Assembly: GCF_001984575.1 (NCBI RefSeq)
Contig: NZ_LZNS01000001.1
Coordinates: forward strand, 6,812,729 to 6,876,728
Source of the DNA: Streptomyces sp. MP131-18
GTDB taxonomy: Bacteria > Actinomycetota > Actinomycetes > Streptomycetales > Streptomycetaceae
Direction of reading: 5' to 3'
Length of the DNA: 64,000 nucleotides
In this document: positions 15,707 through 24,399 of the stretch, piece after piece
Layout: each line of letters opens with the position of its first letter
Numbering within the stretch: the stretch's first letter is position 1
Made by a program: the position numbers and the translations under genes
The notes under the pieces: generated by a model
The model's input: the letters and a program-made list of their open reading frames with translations, nothing else
Database searches by the model: none
What the model was told of the DNA's origin: nothing

Positions 15707-16729
15707 TCATGAGAGAGGCGCGCTGCGTGAGCATGCGCCGGTGGTCCCACGGACGACCAGCCTTGTGGGCACCACCACCCGGGTCGGCTCCTCGCTCGCT
15801 CCGGACAGCGCGTCCAGAATCTGACGAGCAAGCAACTCGCCCTGGTGGGATACGGGTTGTGCAATGGTGGTGAGGTCGAGCAGCTCCGCGGTCTCGTGGT
15901 CGTCGAAGCCGATGACCGAGACGTCGTCCGGGGCGCGCAGGCCCATCCGGCTCAGCGTGCGCAGCGCGCCGAACGCCATCTGGTCGGACTCGGCGAAGAC
16001 GGCGGTGGGCGGATCGGGCAGGCTGAGCAGCTGTGCCATCGCCGACGCACCTTCTTCGATGCCGAGGTGACCCGGAGCTTCGAGATCCGGGTCGTAGGGA
16101 ATTCCCGACTGCGCCAGTACGGTGCGGTAGGCATGCTGACGGACGATCGGCGTGGTGAAGCCCCTGGGGTCCCCGAGGGCGCCGGTGATCATACCGATCC
16201 TCCGGTGCCCGAGGTTGATCAGGTGGCGGACTGCCGTGCTCGCCCCCTCCGCGTTGTCGATGGCGACGTGCCAGCAGCCGGGTATGCGGGTGCCGAGCAC
16301 GGCTATGGGCACTTCCAGCGACACCAGCGTCTCGGACTCGCTCGCGGAGAGCGGCAGATTGAGCACGATCAACGCGTCGACGCGGCGGCGGAGCGGCATG
16401 CGGGCGAAGAAGCGCTCGTGCACCCGCTCGTCGCCGAGGTTGTACAGCAGTATGTCGAGGTCGTTGGCGCGCAGCACCGTGTCGATGCCGGCCACCACCT
16501 GGCTGTAGAACCACCGGTTGACGAACGGCAGGACGACGCCCACCGTTCCCGTCCGGCCGGAGGCGAGGGAGGAGGCGTGCGGGGAGACCGAGTACGACAG
16601 CTCCTCCGCGGCGCGCAGCACGCGCTCACGGGTCGCCTCCGACACGTTCGGCAGCCCGCGCAGGGCCCGCGAGACGGTCGCGGTCGACACCTCCGCGCGC
16701 CGGGCGACATCAATGATGCTGGCGGCCAT
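15707..16729 (-). CDS. LacI-family transcriptional regulator
   Basis: A 340-aa repressor: N-terminal LacI helix-turn-helix (IIDVARRAEVSTATVSRALRG) with the hinge helix SPHASSLASGRTG, then a periplasmic-binding-like sugar sensor (VGVVLPFVNRWFYSQVV, GHRRIGMITG, VSVIGFDDHE). ATCGGAGGG precedes the ATG. It is upstream of and co-directional with the alpha-glucosidase, so it is likely the maltose-type sugar repressor of this enzyme. A palindrome lies in its upstream region. Confidence 0.92.
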   Translation of the reverse strand: MAASIIDVARRAEVSTATVSRALRGLPNVSEATRERVLRAAEELSYSVSPHASSLASGRTGTVGVVLPFVNRWFYSQVVAGIDTVLRANDLDILLYNLGDERVHERFFARMPLRRRVDALIVLNLPLSASESETLVSLEVPIAVLGTRIPGCWHVAIDNAEGASTAVRHLINLGHRRIGMITGALGDPRGFTTPIVRQHAYRTVLAQSGIPYDPDLEAPGHLGIEEGASAMAQLLSLPDPPTAVFAESDQMAFGALRTLSRMGLRAPDDVSVIGFDDHETAELLDLTTIAQPVSHQGELLARQILDALSGASEEPTRVVVPTRLVVRGTTGACSRSAPLS

Positions 16730-16788
16730 AACCCTCCGATCACGGCAGTGTGCCGAACGTACTGCCGACCGAGGAGGGAATGCAATCG

Positions 16789-16801
16789 CTTACATGTAAA
16801 G
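16789..16801. promoter_or_regulatory. Palindrome upstream of the LacI gene
   Basis: TTACATGTAA (16790-16799) is a perfect 10-bp palindrome within CTTACATGTAAAG, in a locally AT-rich patch 60 nt before the LacI start. It may be the repressor's own operator. The central CG usual for LacI sites is missing, so confidence is low. Confidence 0.35.
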
Positions 16802-16902
16802 ATCTTGAGTTCTCGCCGAATTGGTGCGCGTAACCGTCACTTTGACGAGAGAGTCCCAGGTGAAACGCTTGAAACGGGTGATGTAAACGTGTGCAGAAAA
16901 TA

Positions 16903-16947
16903 GTCACCCGGTGCCTGTCCGCCCCCGGACGGCAGGCACCGGGTGAC
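16903..16947. terminator. Strong hairpin terminator
   Basis: GTCACCCGGTGCCTG (16903-16917) pairs perfectly with CAGGCACCGGGTGAC (16933-16947), a 15-bp stem with a smaller TCCG/CGGA stem inside. It begins 11 nt past the stop of the leftward secreted-protein gene and would end its transcript; it also insulates the LacI promoter region. Confidence 0.8.
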
Positions 16948-16957
16948 ATCTGTGGTG

Positions 16958-17584
16958 TCAGGCCCCCAGCTTGTCCAGGGCCGTGCTCAGCGTCGTGCCG
17001 AACTCCTCGACGGGCGCGTCCTGGAGGGTGCCCATCTGGCCCCAGTCGACGAGCGTGACCCGCGTGCCGTCGCGGCCCACGCCGAACAGCCGCACACCGA
17101 GCCCGGCTTCCTGCGGGGCGGTGTGCACGCCGTACACGTGGCCGCCGTCGGCGGCCTCGACCGGGCCGTAGTCGTCCCAGGCCGCGGAGGCACCGGGATT
17201 CTCGCGCAGCCAGTCGGCCGCACAGTCGGCCGCCGCCGTCGACAGCGCGGCGACCAGCGCCTCGGCACCGGCCTCGTCACCGGCTTCGACGACGACCTGA
17301 AGGGCGCCTGTGTCGAGTTCGGTCCAGTACGGCTGGTGCCAGGCGTCCTCGGCGGGCAGCTGGTCCTCGAAGCAGAAGACCGGCCACTCCGGCAGCCCGG
17401 CCACGGCACCCGAGGAGTACCAGCCGGTGTCGTGCGCGGGCAGTTCGTCGCCGGTGAGGAACGCCTCGGGCGGTACCTCGGCGGCGGCCGGCTGCGCGCC
17501 GGCCGGAACGGTCACGGCCAGGACGCAGGCCGCGGCGAGCGAACCGGCCGCCGCGTAACGGCGGCCGGAGGAAAGAAGGTTCAC
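16958..17584 (-). CDS. Secreted protein of unknown function
   Basis: A 208-aa protein read from GTG 17584. It has an N-terminal signal peptide (RRYAAAGSLAAACVLAVTVPAGAQPAAA) and a mature domain with two cysteines (PVFCFED, ADCAADW), probably a disulphide. No enzymatic motif was recognised; the length and layout resemble small secreted PknH-like sensor or lipoprotein-like domains of actinobacteria. It diverges from a membrane-anchored HTH protein whose outer domain also has paired cysteines, so the two may act together (inference). Confidence 0.78.
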   Translation of the reverse strand: MNLLSSGRRYAAAGSLAAACVLAVTVPAGAQPAAAEVPPEAFLTGDELPAHDTGWYSSGAVAGLPEWPVFCFEDQLPAEDAWHQPYWTELDTGALQVVVEAGDEAGAEALVAALSTAAADCAADWLRENPGASAAWDDYGPVEAADGGHVYGVHTAPQEAGLGVRLFGVGRDGTRVTLVDWGQMGTLQDAPVEEFGTTLSTALDKLGA

Positions 17585-17758
17585 GTGTCCCCCCAGAAGG
17601 AACGTGCGGATGTCTGCCGCGAGCAGCCTGCGGGCCGTGCGCCGCGCGCGGCAACAGTTCCGTGCCGATCGGGGACGCGGGGACGTTCCCGGGCCCTCTG
17701 ACGTGGGACGATGGGCCTCCCCTGGAACGGCGGCCGGGGACGGGGAGATGGGGGAGAG

Positions 17759-18964
17759 ATGACGGGGAACGTCGCGGCCGAGCGCTTCGCGGAGCGGCTG
17801 CGCGAGCTGAAGGAACGTTCCGGGCGTAGCTTCGGCGCGCTCGCCCGGCACCTGCACATCAGCACGTCGACACTGCACCGCTACTGCTCGGGCGCGGTCG
17901 TCCCCGCCGAGTACGCCCCGGTGGAGCGGCTGGCCAGGCTGTGCGGGGCCACCCCGGAGGAGCTGGTCGACCTCCACCGCCTGTGGCTGCGCGCGGACGC
18001 CCTGCGTCCCGCGGCACGCTCCGCGTCGCGCTCCGCGGGAACGCGGAAGGAGCGGGAACCGGAGGGCGGTGCGGCGTCGGATGTGCGGGAGCCGGCGGAG
18101 CGGGAACGGGCACCGGAGCCGGAGCCGGAACGGGCACCGGAGCCGGAGCCGGAACAGGCGACCGAGCAGGAGCAGGCACCGGAGCAGGAGGAACGGGGCG
18201 TGCCGGTGCCCGCCCGGCGCGGGCGGCGGCGCTGGCCGCTGGCCGCCGGGCTCGCCGCGCTGCTCGTCGTCATCGTCACCGCGCTGAACGCCGCGAGCTC
18301 CGGCGGCTCCCCCACCGACCGGCCGCCCGCTGCGAGTTCCGCCGAGGCGCCCCTGACCTGGACCGCGCGTTCCCACGTGTGGGCGGGCGGCTGCGGTCAC
18401 CGCTACCTGGCCGACCGGCCCGCCGCCGAGGTTCCGCCGCCGCCGGTCGCGCAGGACGCGGAGCCGTGGGCCGACCGGCTCGGTGCGGTGCACGGCGACT
18501 CCACCATCGTCGAGTCGACGGTCCGCGCGGCGCTGCCCGGCACGGTCGTCGTCGAGGCCGTGCACATCCGGGTCGTCGAGCGCAGGGCGCCGCTGGAATG
18601 GCCGGTTTTCGACATGTCGCTGGGCTGCGGGGGCGCATTGACCCCGGCCACGTTTGCGGTCGACCTCGATGCGGAACGCCCCGTCGCCCGGCCGGTCGCC
18701 GGGTTCGACGGGGACACCATGACCGAACTCCCGGCCCCCGCCCTGCCGTTCGCCGTCACCGCGGACGAGCCCCTGGTGCTCCGGGTGGAGGCGGCGGCCG
18801 GCGCCTGCGACTGCTCCTGGTCGGTCGAGCTGGAGTGGAGCAGCGGCGAGGAGCGCGGCACGCTCGTCATCGACGACGGCGGCGAGCCGTTCCGCACCAG
18901 CGGTGGCGGGGAGGGCGCGACGTACTCGTACGGGTTCGACACGGAGAGCTGGCGCGCCGAGTGA
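17759..18964 (+). CDS. XRE-type HTH protein with single transmembrane segment and extracytoplasmic domain
   Basis: A 401-aa protein with three parts. Residues about 8-70 are an XRE-like HTH (FGALARHLHISTSTLHRYCSG). Residues about 95-148 are a low-complexity Glu/Pro linker. Residues about 159-178 are a transmembrane helix (WPLAAGLAALLVVIVTAL), followed by an outer domain with cysteines (GGCGHRY, SLGCGG, GACDCSW). The design suggests a membrane-bound regulator that senses outside the cell. A GGGGAGAG site precedes the ATG at 17759; an upstream in-frame ATG at 17711 is possible. Ligand and targets are unknown. Confidence 0.82.
   Translation: MTGNVAAERFAERLRELKERSGRSFGALARHLHISTSTLHRYCSGAVVPAEYAPVERLARLCGATPEELVDLHRLWLRADALRPAARSASRSAGTRKEREPEGGAASDVREPAERERAPEPEPERAPEPEPEQATEQEQAPEQEERGVPVPARRGRRRWPLAAGLAALLVVIVTALNAASSGGSPTDRPPAASSAEAPLTWTARSHVWAGGCGHRYLADRPAAEVPPPPVAQDAEPWADRLGAVHGDSTIVESTVRAALPGTVVVEAVHIRVVERRAPLEWPVFDMSLGCGGALTPATFAVDLDAERPVARPVAGFDGDTMTELPAPALPFAVTADEPLVLRVEAAAGACDCSWSVELEWSSGEERGTLVIDDGGEPFRTSGGGEGATYSYGFDTESWRAE
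18107..18154 (+). repeat. Perfect 24-bp tandem duplication in a linker
   Basis: Two identical adjacent 24-bp units (18107-18130, 18131-18154) encode RAPEPEPE twice in the Glu/Pro linker of the HTH-membrane protein. It keeps frame and is probably a length-variable linker. Confidence 0.8.
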
Positions 18965-18999
18965 GGGTCCCGGTCCGCGCCGTGCGCGGCCCGGGACCC
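18965..18999. terminator. Bidirectional hairpin between convergent genes
   Basis: GGGTCCCGG (18965-18973) pairs with CCGGGACCC (18991-18999) and CCGCGC (18975-18980) with GCGCGG (18984-18989), giving a long stem with a three-base loop. It lies exactly between the ends of the two convergent genes. Confidence 0.8.
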
Positions 19000-19013
19000 C
19001 CTCCGCCACCGGA

Positions 19014-20486
19014 TCAGACGGTCGCCCGCCTGAACTGCTGGTGCTGCGCGTCCGAGCAGCTGTACTGGATCAGGCGCGCGCCGTCCGCCGTCGACTCGTC
19101 CGAGACGTCGAGGCACATGCCGCTGTGGCGGGCGGCGAGCCGGACGTACCCGTCGCCGGTGTCGGTCACCTGCCACTGCTGCTCGGGCCCGCCGCCGCAC
19201 GTCGTCTGGACCACGGCGGCGCCCGCGGTGGTCGAGCCGTCCGCGACCGCGAGGCAAAGGGAGCTGTGCCGGGTGACGAGCTGGACGTGGCCGTTGCCCG
19301 CGTCGCGCGGCCAGAAGTGCTGGTTGCCCCCGCCGTTGCACGGGTACTGGGCGAGCTGCTGGCCCACGGTCTGGGACCGGCTCGGTATGTCGAGGCACTT
19401 GCCCGAGTGCCGCGCGGTCAGCGTCTGGTAGGGCCCGCCGACACCGCGGACTGTTCCGGCGTCGGCGTCGATGGCCAGCTCGGGGGACCAGCTCATGCTC
19501 ATCGTGCGGTTCGTCGGGAACGACAGCGGGAGCCAGACGTAACGCGAGTCGTTCACCCGGCCGCCGAACGAGTTCCCCCAGCGGTCTCCCATGTACATGT
19601 AGGTGGTGGCGCTGGTGCCCTGGACGGGCAGGACCCAGGCGGTCTGGGAGCCGTAGGTGGTGGAGTCGCCGATGTTTCGCATGCTGCTCCAGCCGGAGGT
19701 GAGGCTGGTGGAGGTGGCGTACTGCTGCTGGTTGGGGTTCCAGCCGGTGGCGCCCGAGGTGAGCATGAAGTAGATGCCGTCGCGCTTGAAGAGGGCGGGG
19801 GCCTCGCGGTGGCCGCCGGGCCAGGGGTTGGCGACCAGGCTTTCGATGTCGGTGTAGTCGTCGGTGAGGCGGTAGAGGTGGAGGTCGTAGTTCTCGCGGG
19901 CGGCGGAGGCCATGTAACCGGTGCCGTCGTCGTCGACGAAGACGGTGATGTCACGGGACATGTGACCCAGCGGGCGGAAGCTGCCCTGCCAGGCGTAGTC
20001 GCCGTCGACGGTGCCGGATACGGCGACGGCGGCGCGGGCCTCGCTGTAGTCCTGGCCGTTCTCCTTGTGCATCCACATGACGAACTGCCCGGTGGATTCG
20101 TTGTACATGACCTTGGGGCGTTCGATGTTGGCCTGCTGGAGCTCGGGGTCGGAGTCCTGGGTGAGGACGTGGTTGCGGAACTCCCAGGTCCTCAGGTCGG
20201 TGGAGCGGTACACGGAGACGTAGCGGAAGGCGTTGCTGTCCTCCTGCCGGTTCTCCCCGAACCAGTAGTAGTAGCCGTCCACTTCGATGACACCGCCGCC
20301 ATGGGCGTGCACCGGGTCGCCGTTCGGATCGGTGAACTGGGTCCCGTTCAGCACGGTGACCGGCGCCGCCCTGGCCGTCGGCGCCGCGAGGACGACGGCG
20401 GCGAGGCTCAGGCAGAGAGCGGTGACCAGCAGCCGGGCGAGGCGCACGGCCCGGCCTCCTGGCTCGCTCGCGGTGGGGGAGTGCAT
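19014..20486 (-). CDS. Secreted GH43-family glycoside hydrolase with C-terminal ricin-type lectin domain
   Basis: A 490-aa protein with an N-terminal signal peptide (LARLLVTALCLSLAAVVLAAPTARA). Its five-bladed propeller-like catalytic region (about 45-345: DPNGDPVHAHGGGVIEVDGYYYWFGE, ERPKVMYNESTGQFVMW, SRDITVFVDDDGTGYM) resembles the GH43 exo-beta-1,3-galactanase group. A ricin B/CBM13 module (about 355-490) has three repeats bearing CLDI, CLAV and CLDV with QQxW/Q-type ends. It would act on extracellular plant arabinogalactan side chains or similar. Substrate is inferred from family. A palindromic operator lies upstream. Confidence 0.87.
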   Translation of the reverse strand: MHSPTASEPGGRAVRLARLLVTALCLSLAAVVLAAPTARAAPVTVLNGTQFTDPNGDPVHAHGGGVIEVDGYYYWFGENRQEDSNAFRYVSVYRSTDLRTWEFRNHVLTQDSDPELQQANIERPKVMYNESTGQFVMWMHKENGQDYSEARAAVAVSGTVDGDYAWQGSFRPLGHMSRDITVFVDDDGTGYMASAARENYDLHLYRLTDDYTDIESLVANPWPGGHREAPALFKRDGIYFMLTSGATGWNPNQQQYATSTSLTSGWSSMRNIGDSTTYGSQTAWVLPVQGTSATTYMYMGDRWGNSFGGRVNDSRYVWLPLSFPTNRTMSMSWSPELAIDADAGTVRGVGGPYQTLTARHSGKCLDIPSRSQTVGQQLAQYPCNGGGNQHFWPRDAGNGHVQLVTRHSSLCLAVADGSTTAGAAVVQTTCGGGPEQQWQVTDTGDGYVRLAARHSGMCLDVSDESTADGARLIQYSCSDAQHQQFRRATV

Positions 20487-20559
20487 GGGTGCCCTACCTT
20501 TCTGACGCGGCTCGTGAAGGGGCCGTTCGAAAAACTCGGTGGAGCGGGACGGCCAGATG

Positions 20560-20573
20560 TGTTTGCGTAAACA
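20560..20573. promoter_or_regulatory. LacI-like operator upstream of the GH43 gene
   Basis: TGTTTGCGTAAACA has inverted arms TGTTT/AAACA around a GCG-containing centre, about 75 nt before the start codon in a short AT-rich island. It looks like a LacI/GntR-type sugar operator. No dedicated regulator is adjacent. Confidence 0.5.
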
Positions 20574-21068
20574 TGGGTGGCCGACGCCGTTCAGTATGGG
20601 CCCGTGCCCCGAACAGTCAATCCCTCCCGCACCGCCACATCCGCAGTGTGCGGACGCCCCGCACGGCTGCCTGCCGGTCCGAGGGCGCCGGCTGGTCAAC
20701 GGGCATGGCAGAGCCCCGCCGCTTCCGGTGAGCAGGACGAGGCGTGGGGCAGTGGCTTCGAGTCGCTCTCCGTGCGTTCCGCGACCGATCAAGGTGTCGA
20801 TGGGGCCGGTCCTGGGAGCGTCGAGCGCCCATATGTCCGCTTCCAGGAATCCGCCCTGCGGAAGAAGGGCGTACGGCTGAAGCCGGATTCCCGGCGGCTG
20901 CGGTCTTCTGCTCGTCGCCGTGTCGTGCCGGGCGGCGGCAGGCGGAACGGCGGTCGCGGCAACGTCTGACGGTCATCCGGGAAGGCGTCGGACGACGATG
21001 GAGGAACAGACACGTGGATCATGTCGAGGAGCAGGCGGGTGTTCCGCGCGGCCCCGCGTATCCCGGGG
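20574..21068. other. Intergenic region without recognisable gene
   Basis: About 500 bases between the GH43 operator and the kinase gene. Short open frames on both strands lack motifs and ribosome-binding sites. Only the hairpin at the kinase end was recognised. Confidence 0.5.
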
Positions 21069-21069
21069 C
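21051..21069 (-). terminator. Short hairpin at the end of the kinase gene
   Basis: GCCCCG (21051-21056) pairs with CGGGGC (21064-21069) around a seven-base loop. The stem touches the stop codon of the leftward kinase gene. A plausible but modest terminator. Confidence 0.45.
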
Positions 21070-22064
21070 TACACCAACGGCAGGAGCGCCAGCGCCTCTT
21101 TCGCGTTGTGTTCGGCGATCCCCTGCATGACCGCCCGGTCGGGGAAGTCGCCGTCGAGGAGACGCAGTGGACCGGCCACCAGCGACAGACGCATCGCGAG
21201 CATGTAGAGGTCGAGCCGCTGCGAATCGAGACCGGGCCGGACCAGCGCGGTATACCGCTCGCCGAAGCGGAGCCGGAGGAAGACGTGCTCCCACTCGACG
21301 TCGAAGTACATCACGCCCTCGATGTCGATCAGGACGGGGTGACCGTCGGCGTCGACCAGGACGTGATCGGGTCCGAGTTCTCCGTGGATCAGCCCGTATT
21401 CCGTGCGAGGGCTCACCCGGTCGGCCAGCTCCTGCAAGCGGTCGCGCAACGCGGCGCCGGCTGCCTTGATGCGGTCGTCGCGCCCCGCCGCCTCCGCAAG
21501 ATCCCGCAGTGCGCGGTCGAGGACGCGCCGCTCGCACGAGATCTCGGATGCGGAGCCGCCCTGCTCCAGCAGATCCACCCTCCCGTAGTGCTCACCCCCC
21601 TGGTGCCGGTGCATCACCTCAAGCATCACGGCGAGGTTGTCCAGGGCTCCCGCGGCGCGCGCGGGATCGGTTTCGAAGAGTGCTTCGAGCGTGCCGCCGG
21701 AGACATCCTCGACCACGGCGACGTCCGCCGGATACCGGCGCCGGCTGTCATCCGCCAGAAGTACCCGAGGAACCCGTGCCCCGAGGCTGTCCAAGCTCCG
21801 CCGTGCGGTCAGGAACGGGACCAGCCCGGAGGCGGGCGCGAACGGGTCAGCCGGGTCGGCCTCCCGCGCGCCCGGCCAGAAGTTCTCGGCTTCGGCCCAG
21901 CTGTACACGATCACGCTCGGTGTGCGGGTTCCGTCGAGGCGGACCCGGTACACCCCTTTCTTGCTCCCCCCGCGCAACCGTTCCACCGCGGCGACGTGGC
22001 ATCCCGCTCCCAGTGCGTCACGAACGAGCCCCGACAGGTCTTCGATGTCCGAGAATTGCCGCAT
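21069..22064 (-). CDS. APH-family phosphotransferase
   Basis: A 331-aa kinase-fold protein. The catalytic-loop motif is GLIHGELGPDHVLVD, where Glu replaces the usual Asp of HGDLxxxN and His replaces the Asn, and the metal-binding loop is VLIDIEGVMYFDVEWEH (IDxEG). N-lobe VERLRGGSKKGVYRVRLDG is present. The altered HGELGPDH motif is seen in a macrolide-kinase-like or fructosamine-kinase-like subset and may change activity. TAGGTT lies 6 nt before the ATG, suggesting a leaderless mRNA. It is monocistronic; the substrate is unknown. Confidence 0.85.
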   Translation of the reverse strand: MRQFSDIEDLSGLVRDALGAGCHVAAVERLRGGSKKGVYRVRLDGTRTPSVIVYSWAEAENFWPGAREADPADPFAPASGLVPFLTARRSLDSLGARVPRVLLADDSRRRYPADVAVVEDVSGGTLEALFETDPARAAGALDNLAVMLEVMHRHQGGEHYGRVDLLEQGGSASEISCERRVLDRALRDLAEAAGRDDRIKAAGAALRDRLQELADRVSPRTEYGLIHGELGPDHVLVDADGHPVLIDIEGVMYFDVEWEHVFLRLRFGERYTALVRPGLDSQRLDLYMLAMRLSLVAGPLRLLDGDFPDRAVMQGIAEHNAKEALALLPLV

Positions 22065-22464
22065 CCGCAGAACCTACTGAAGACGGTGCAGCGCGTGCCA
22101 CTGGATACTCCTTCCGCAGCCTTCGACCGCCGAGGAACGACGCACCTCCGGGAGGCCCTCCCGGCAACGGCGAAGCAACGCCATCTGCCCGCAACGCACA
22201 CCTTGCCCGGACGGTGTCCGGAGCCCTGACATCCACCAGCAGCCCCAGGCCGATGGCGATCGGCCCCTGCTGGAGAAGGACCACGAAACGTTCACGAGGC
22301 GGCCGAACACCTCACTCCGGGCCTTGCGTTGCTGCGGCCCCGCGTAAGTCGGGCCGACGGGGCCGCTTGTCCTCATCACCCGGTCGGCCATGTCTCGATG
22401 ACATCTGTGCAGAGAACGCCGTATGAAGGTTCGGACGACGAGGCCCGGCGCCAGGGAAACGGCG
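22065..22464. other. Intergenic region, possible decayed gene
   Basis: No intact gene. One leftward frame near 22210-22284 reads VLLQQGPIAIGLGLLVDV, a hydrophobic stretch that could be the relic of a membrane-protein gene, but there is too little to name a family. Confidence 0.35.
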
Positions 22465-24399
22465 TCAGATCGGCACCTGCGTTCGGTGGCCGTCCGGCCA
22501 GTGGATCGTGGCTCCTTCCGGATGCACGGTCAACTCCGGTGCGGCGCCGAGGGGTTCTCCGCCGCGGTCGAGGGTGACCAGGGCCGCGAGGAGGCCGTCC
22601 GGCGGCAGGGTGCCGTCCGTGGCGACCCAGGGCACGGCCGTCCAGGTGCCGAGCGGACCCGAGTCGCGTTCCGCGTGCACCCCCGCCCCGGGGAAGCCGC
22701 GCAGCGGTCGGACCGCGGAACGCAGGGCGGCGGTGCACGCGGTGGCCCCGGGGCCCGCCGCCGGCCGGTCGGCCGCGGCGACCGGCCAGCCGCCGAGTCG
22801 CAAGTCGTGCGGTCCGGCCGGGAGTCCGGCGGTCGCGACGCGCACCAGCCGGACCTCGATGCCGTCACGCACGGCCGAGGCGACGGTGATCCCGGGGCCC
22901 GGCGCGATCCGGCCGGTGCGCCCGGAGCCGTGGTCGGGTCCGGCGTCGGGCGCCGGGTCCACCCAGTACGTGTGCCCGCCGGAGGCGGCGAGCAGCACGC
23001 CGCCGGGTGCCTGGCGGGCGAAGTGGGCGGTGAAGCCGGTGCGGTGCGTGGCGCGGCCCTCGGCGTCGAGGAGCACCACGGCGTTGTCCAGCGGCGCGTC
23101 CACCGTGGGGCCGGTCAGCGGCGGGAGCGTGGCGGTGGAGTAGCCGAGCCGGGCGTACAGCGGGGCGTCGGTGGCGGTGGTGCCGGGGCTCGCGTGGTCG
23201 GTGCCGTGGTTGACGACGGTGACCAGCCCGTCGCGCTGCCGTCCCGAGACCAGCCAGCCCGGTGCCTCGACGACCCGGCCGAAGTCGCCGCGTTCCACCG
23301 GAAGGGGCGCTTCCGGCTCGGTCCACACGGGGTGGTCGGCGGGGAGGGCCAGGCCCAGCATGCCCTTGGCGGCCCAGTAGGGCGAGCCGGGGCCCGAGTA
23401 CGCCTGCTTCATGGCGGGCCAGGGGTGGTGCCAGCCGAGGGTGAGGAGCCCCTCGGCGTCGGGCGCGCCGTGGTCGGCGAAGTGCCGCACGATGCCGCTG
23501 GCCGCGCGGCGCAGCAGGCCGGGCGGCAGGTCGCCGGTGCCGGTGTAGGCGGCGGTCCACAGCGGGGCCGCGGCGGCGAAGCGGTAGATGAGGCTGCGGC
23601 CCTGGAGCAGGGGGGAGCCGTCGGCGCCGACGAGGTGGACCGCGTCGTGGAGGTAGTGGGTGAGGTCGTCGGCCCACGTCCGGCGGAGTCCGGGCGGGCA
23701 GAGGGTGCCGGTGACGTCGAACGCCTGGCTCCACAGCAGTGGGTAGAGGTGCAGTGCCCAGCCCGTGTAATGGTCGAACGCGCGCTGGTCGGCGCCGTCG
23801 GAGAGCCAGCCGCCCGGGCGCCGCAGGGACGCGTGGACGGCGAGGTCCTCCTCGATGTCGGTGGCGGACCAGGGCCCGCCGGCCTCGCGCAGGAAGGATT
23901 CGACGACGATCCGGAACCAGACCCAGTTGATCGGCGGGTAGGGCTGGCCGATGACGGTGGCCAGCCAGTCGACGGTGTTCTGTCGCACCCGGTCGTCGAG
24001 CCGGTCCCACAGCCAGGGGCGGGTGAGTTGCAGGATGAGCGCGATGGAGGCGGCCTCCACCTTGGCCTGGCCCAGTTCGTCCGGCCGGGGCCACGCCTCG
24101 GGCGAGGCCGGGTCGGTTCCGGCGGCGAGGCCGTCGGCGTAGCGTTCCAGCAGCCCGGTGGGGTCGGCGCCCCGTTCGCCCGCGATGCGGAAGCCGGCCA
24201 GCAGCAGGGTGCGGGCGAAGCCTTCGAGGCCGTCGGAGGCGGGGCCGAAGCGGCTGGGCGGTCCCGGCAGGTCGACGCGCGCGCCGAGCGGGGACCGGTG
24301 CCGGTCGACGGCGGCCAGCAGCCGGTCGGCGGTGGCGGCCCAGTGGGCGCGGGTCCAGCCGGTGTGGGGCGAGAGAGCGCGGTCCTCCGGCGGGTTCAT
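22465..24399 (-). CDS. DUF2264 domain protein, putative glycoside-hydrolase-like
   Basis: A 644-aa cytoplasmic protein of the DUF2264 family, recognised by WPRPDELGQAKVEAASIALILQ, INWVWFRIVVESFLREAGG and FDHYTGWALHLYPLLW. The N-terminal 380 residues look like an alpha/alpha barrel related to unsaturated-uronyl hydrolases and heparinase-type folds; the rest is beta-rich. Its function is not established. The start overlaps the dehydrogenase stop (ATGA) and it is the last gene of the leftward sugar-uptake operon, so it probably processes the imported oligosaccharide. Confidence 0.87.
   Translation of the reverse strand: MNPPEDRALSPHTGWTRAHWAATADRLLAAVDRHRSPLGARVDLPGPPSRFGPASDGLEGFARTLLLAGFRIAGERGADPTGLLERYADGLAAGTDPASPEAWPRPDELGQAKVEAASIALILQLTRPWLWDRLDDRVRQNTVDWLATVIGQPYPPINWVWFRIVVESFLREAGGPWSATDIEEDLAVHASLRRPGGWLSDGADQRAFDHYTGWALHLYPLLWSQAFDVTGTLCPPGLRRTWADDLTHYLHDAVHLVGADGSPLLQGRSLIYRFAAAAPLWTAAYTGTGDLPPGLLRRAASGIVRHFADHGAPDAEGLLTLGWHHPWPAMKQAYSGPGSPYWAAKGMLGLALPADHPVWTEPEAPLPVERGDFGRVVEAPGWLVSGRQRDGLVTVVNHGTDHASPGTTATDAPLYARLGYSTATLPPLTGPTVDAPLDNAVVLLDAEGRATHRTGFTAHFARQAPGGVLLAASGGHTYWVDPAPDAGPDHGSGRTGRIAPGPGITVASAVRDGIEVRLVRVATAGLPAGPHDLRLGGWPVAAADRPAAGPGATACTAALRSAVRPLRGFPGAGVHAERDSGPLGTWTAVPWVATDGTLPPDGLLAALVTLDRGGEPLGAAPELTVHPEGATIHWPDGHRTQVPI

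Noticed and set aside
18107-18154. CRISPR-like or mobile repeat
   Set aside because: Only two adjacent units with no spacers, in frame inside a coding linker; a simple duplication.
16958-19009. 683-codon leftward frame covering the HTH-membrane gene
   Set aside because: Only its last 208 codons, from GTG 17584, form a sensible secreted protein; the rest is antisense to a real gene.
22210-22284. Membrane-protein gene in the gap before the DUF2264 gene
   Set aside because: A single hydrophobic stretch with no start, no length and no recognisable family; noted only as a possible relic.
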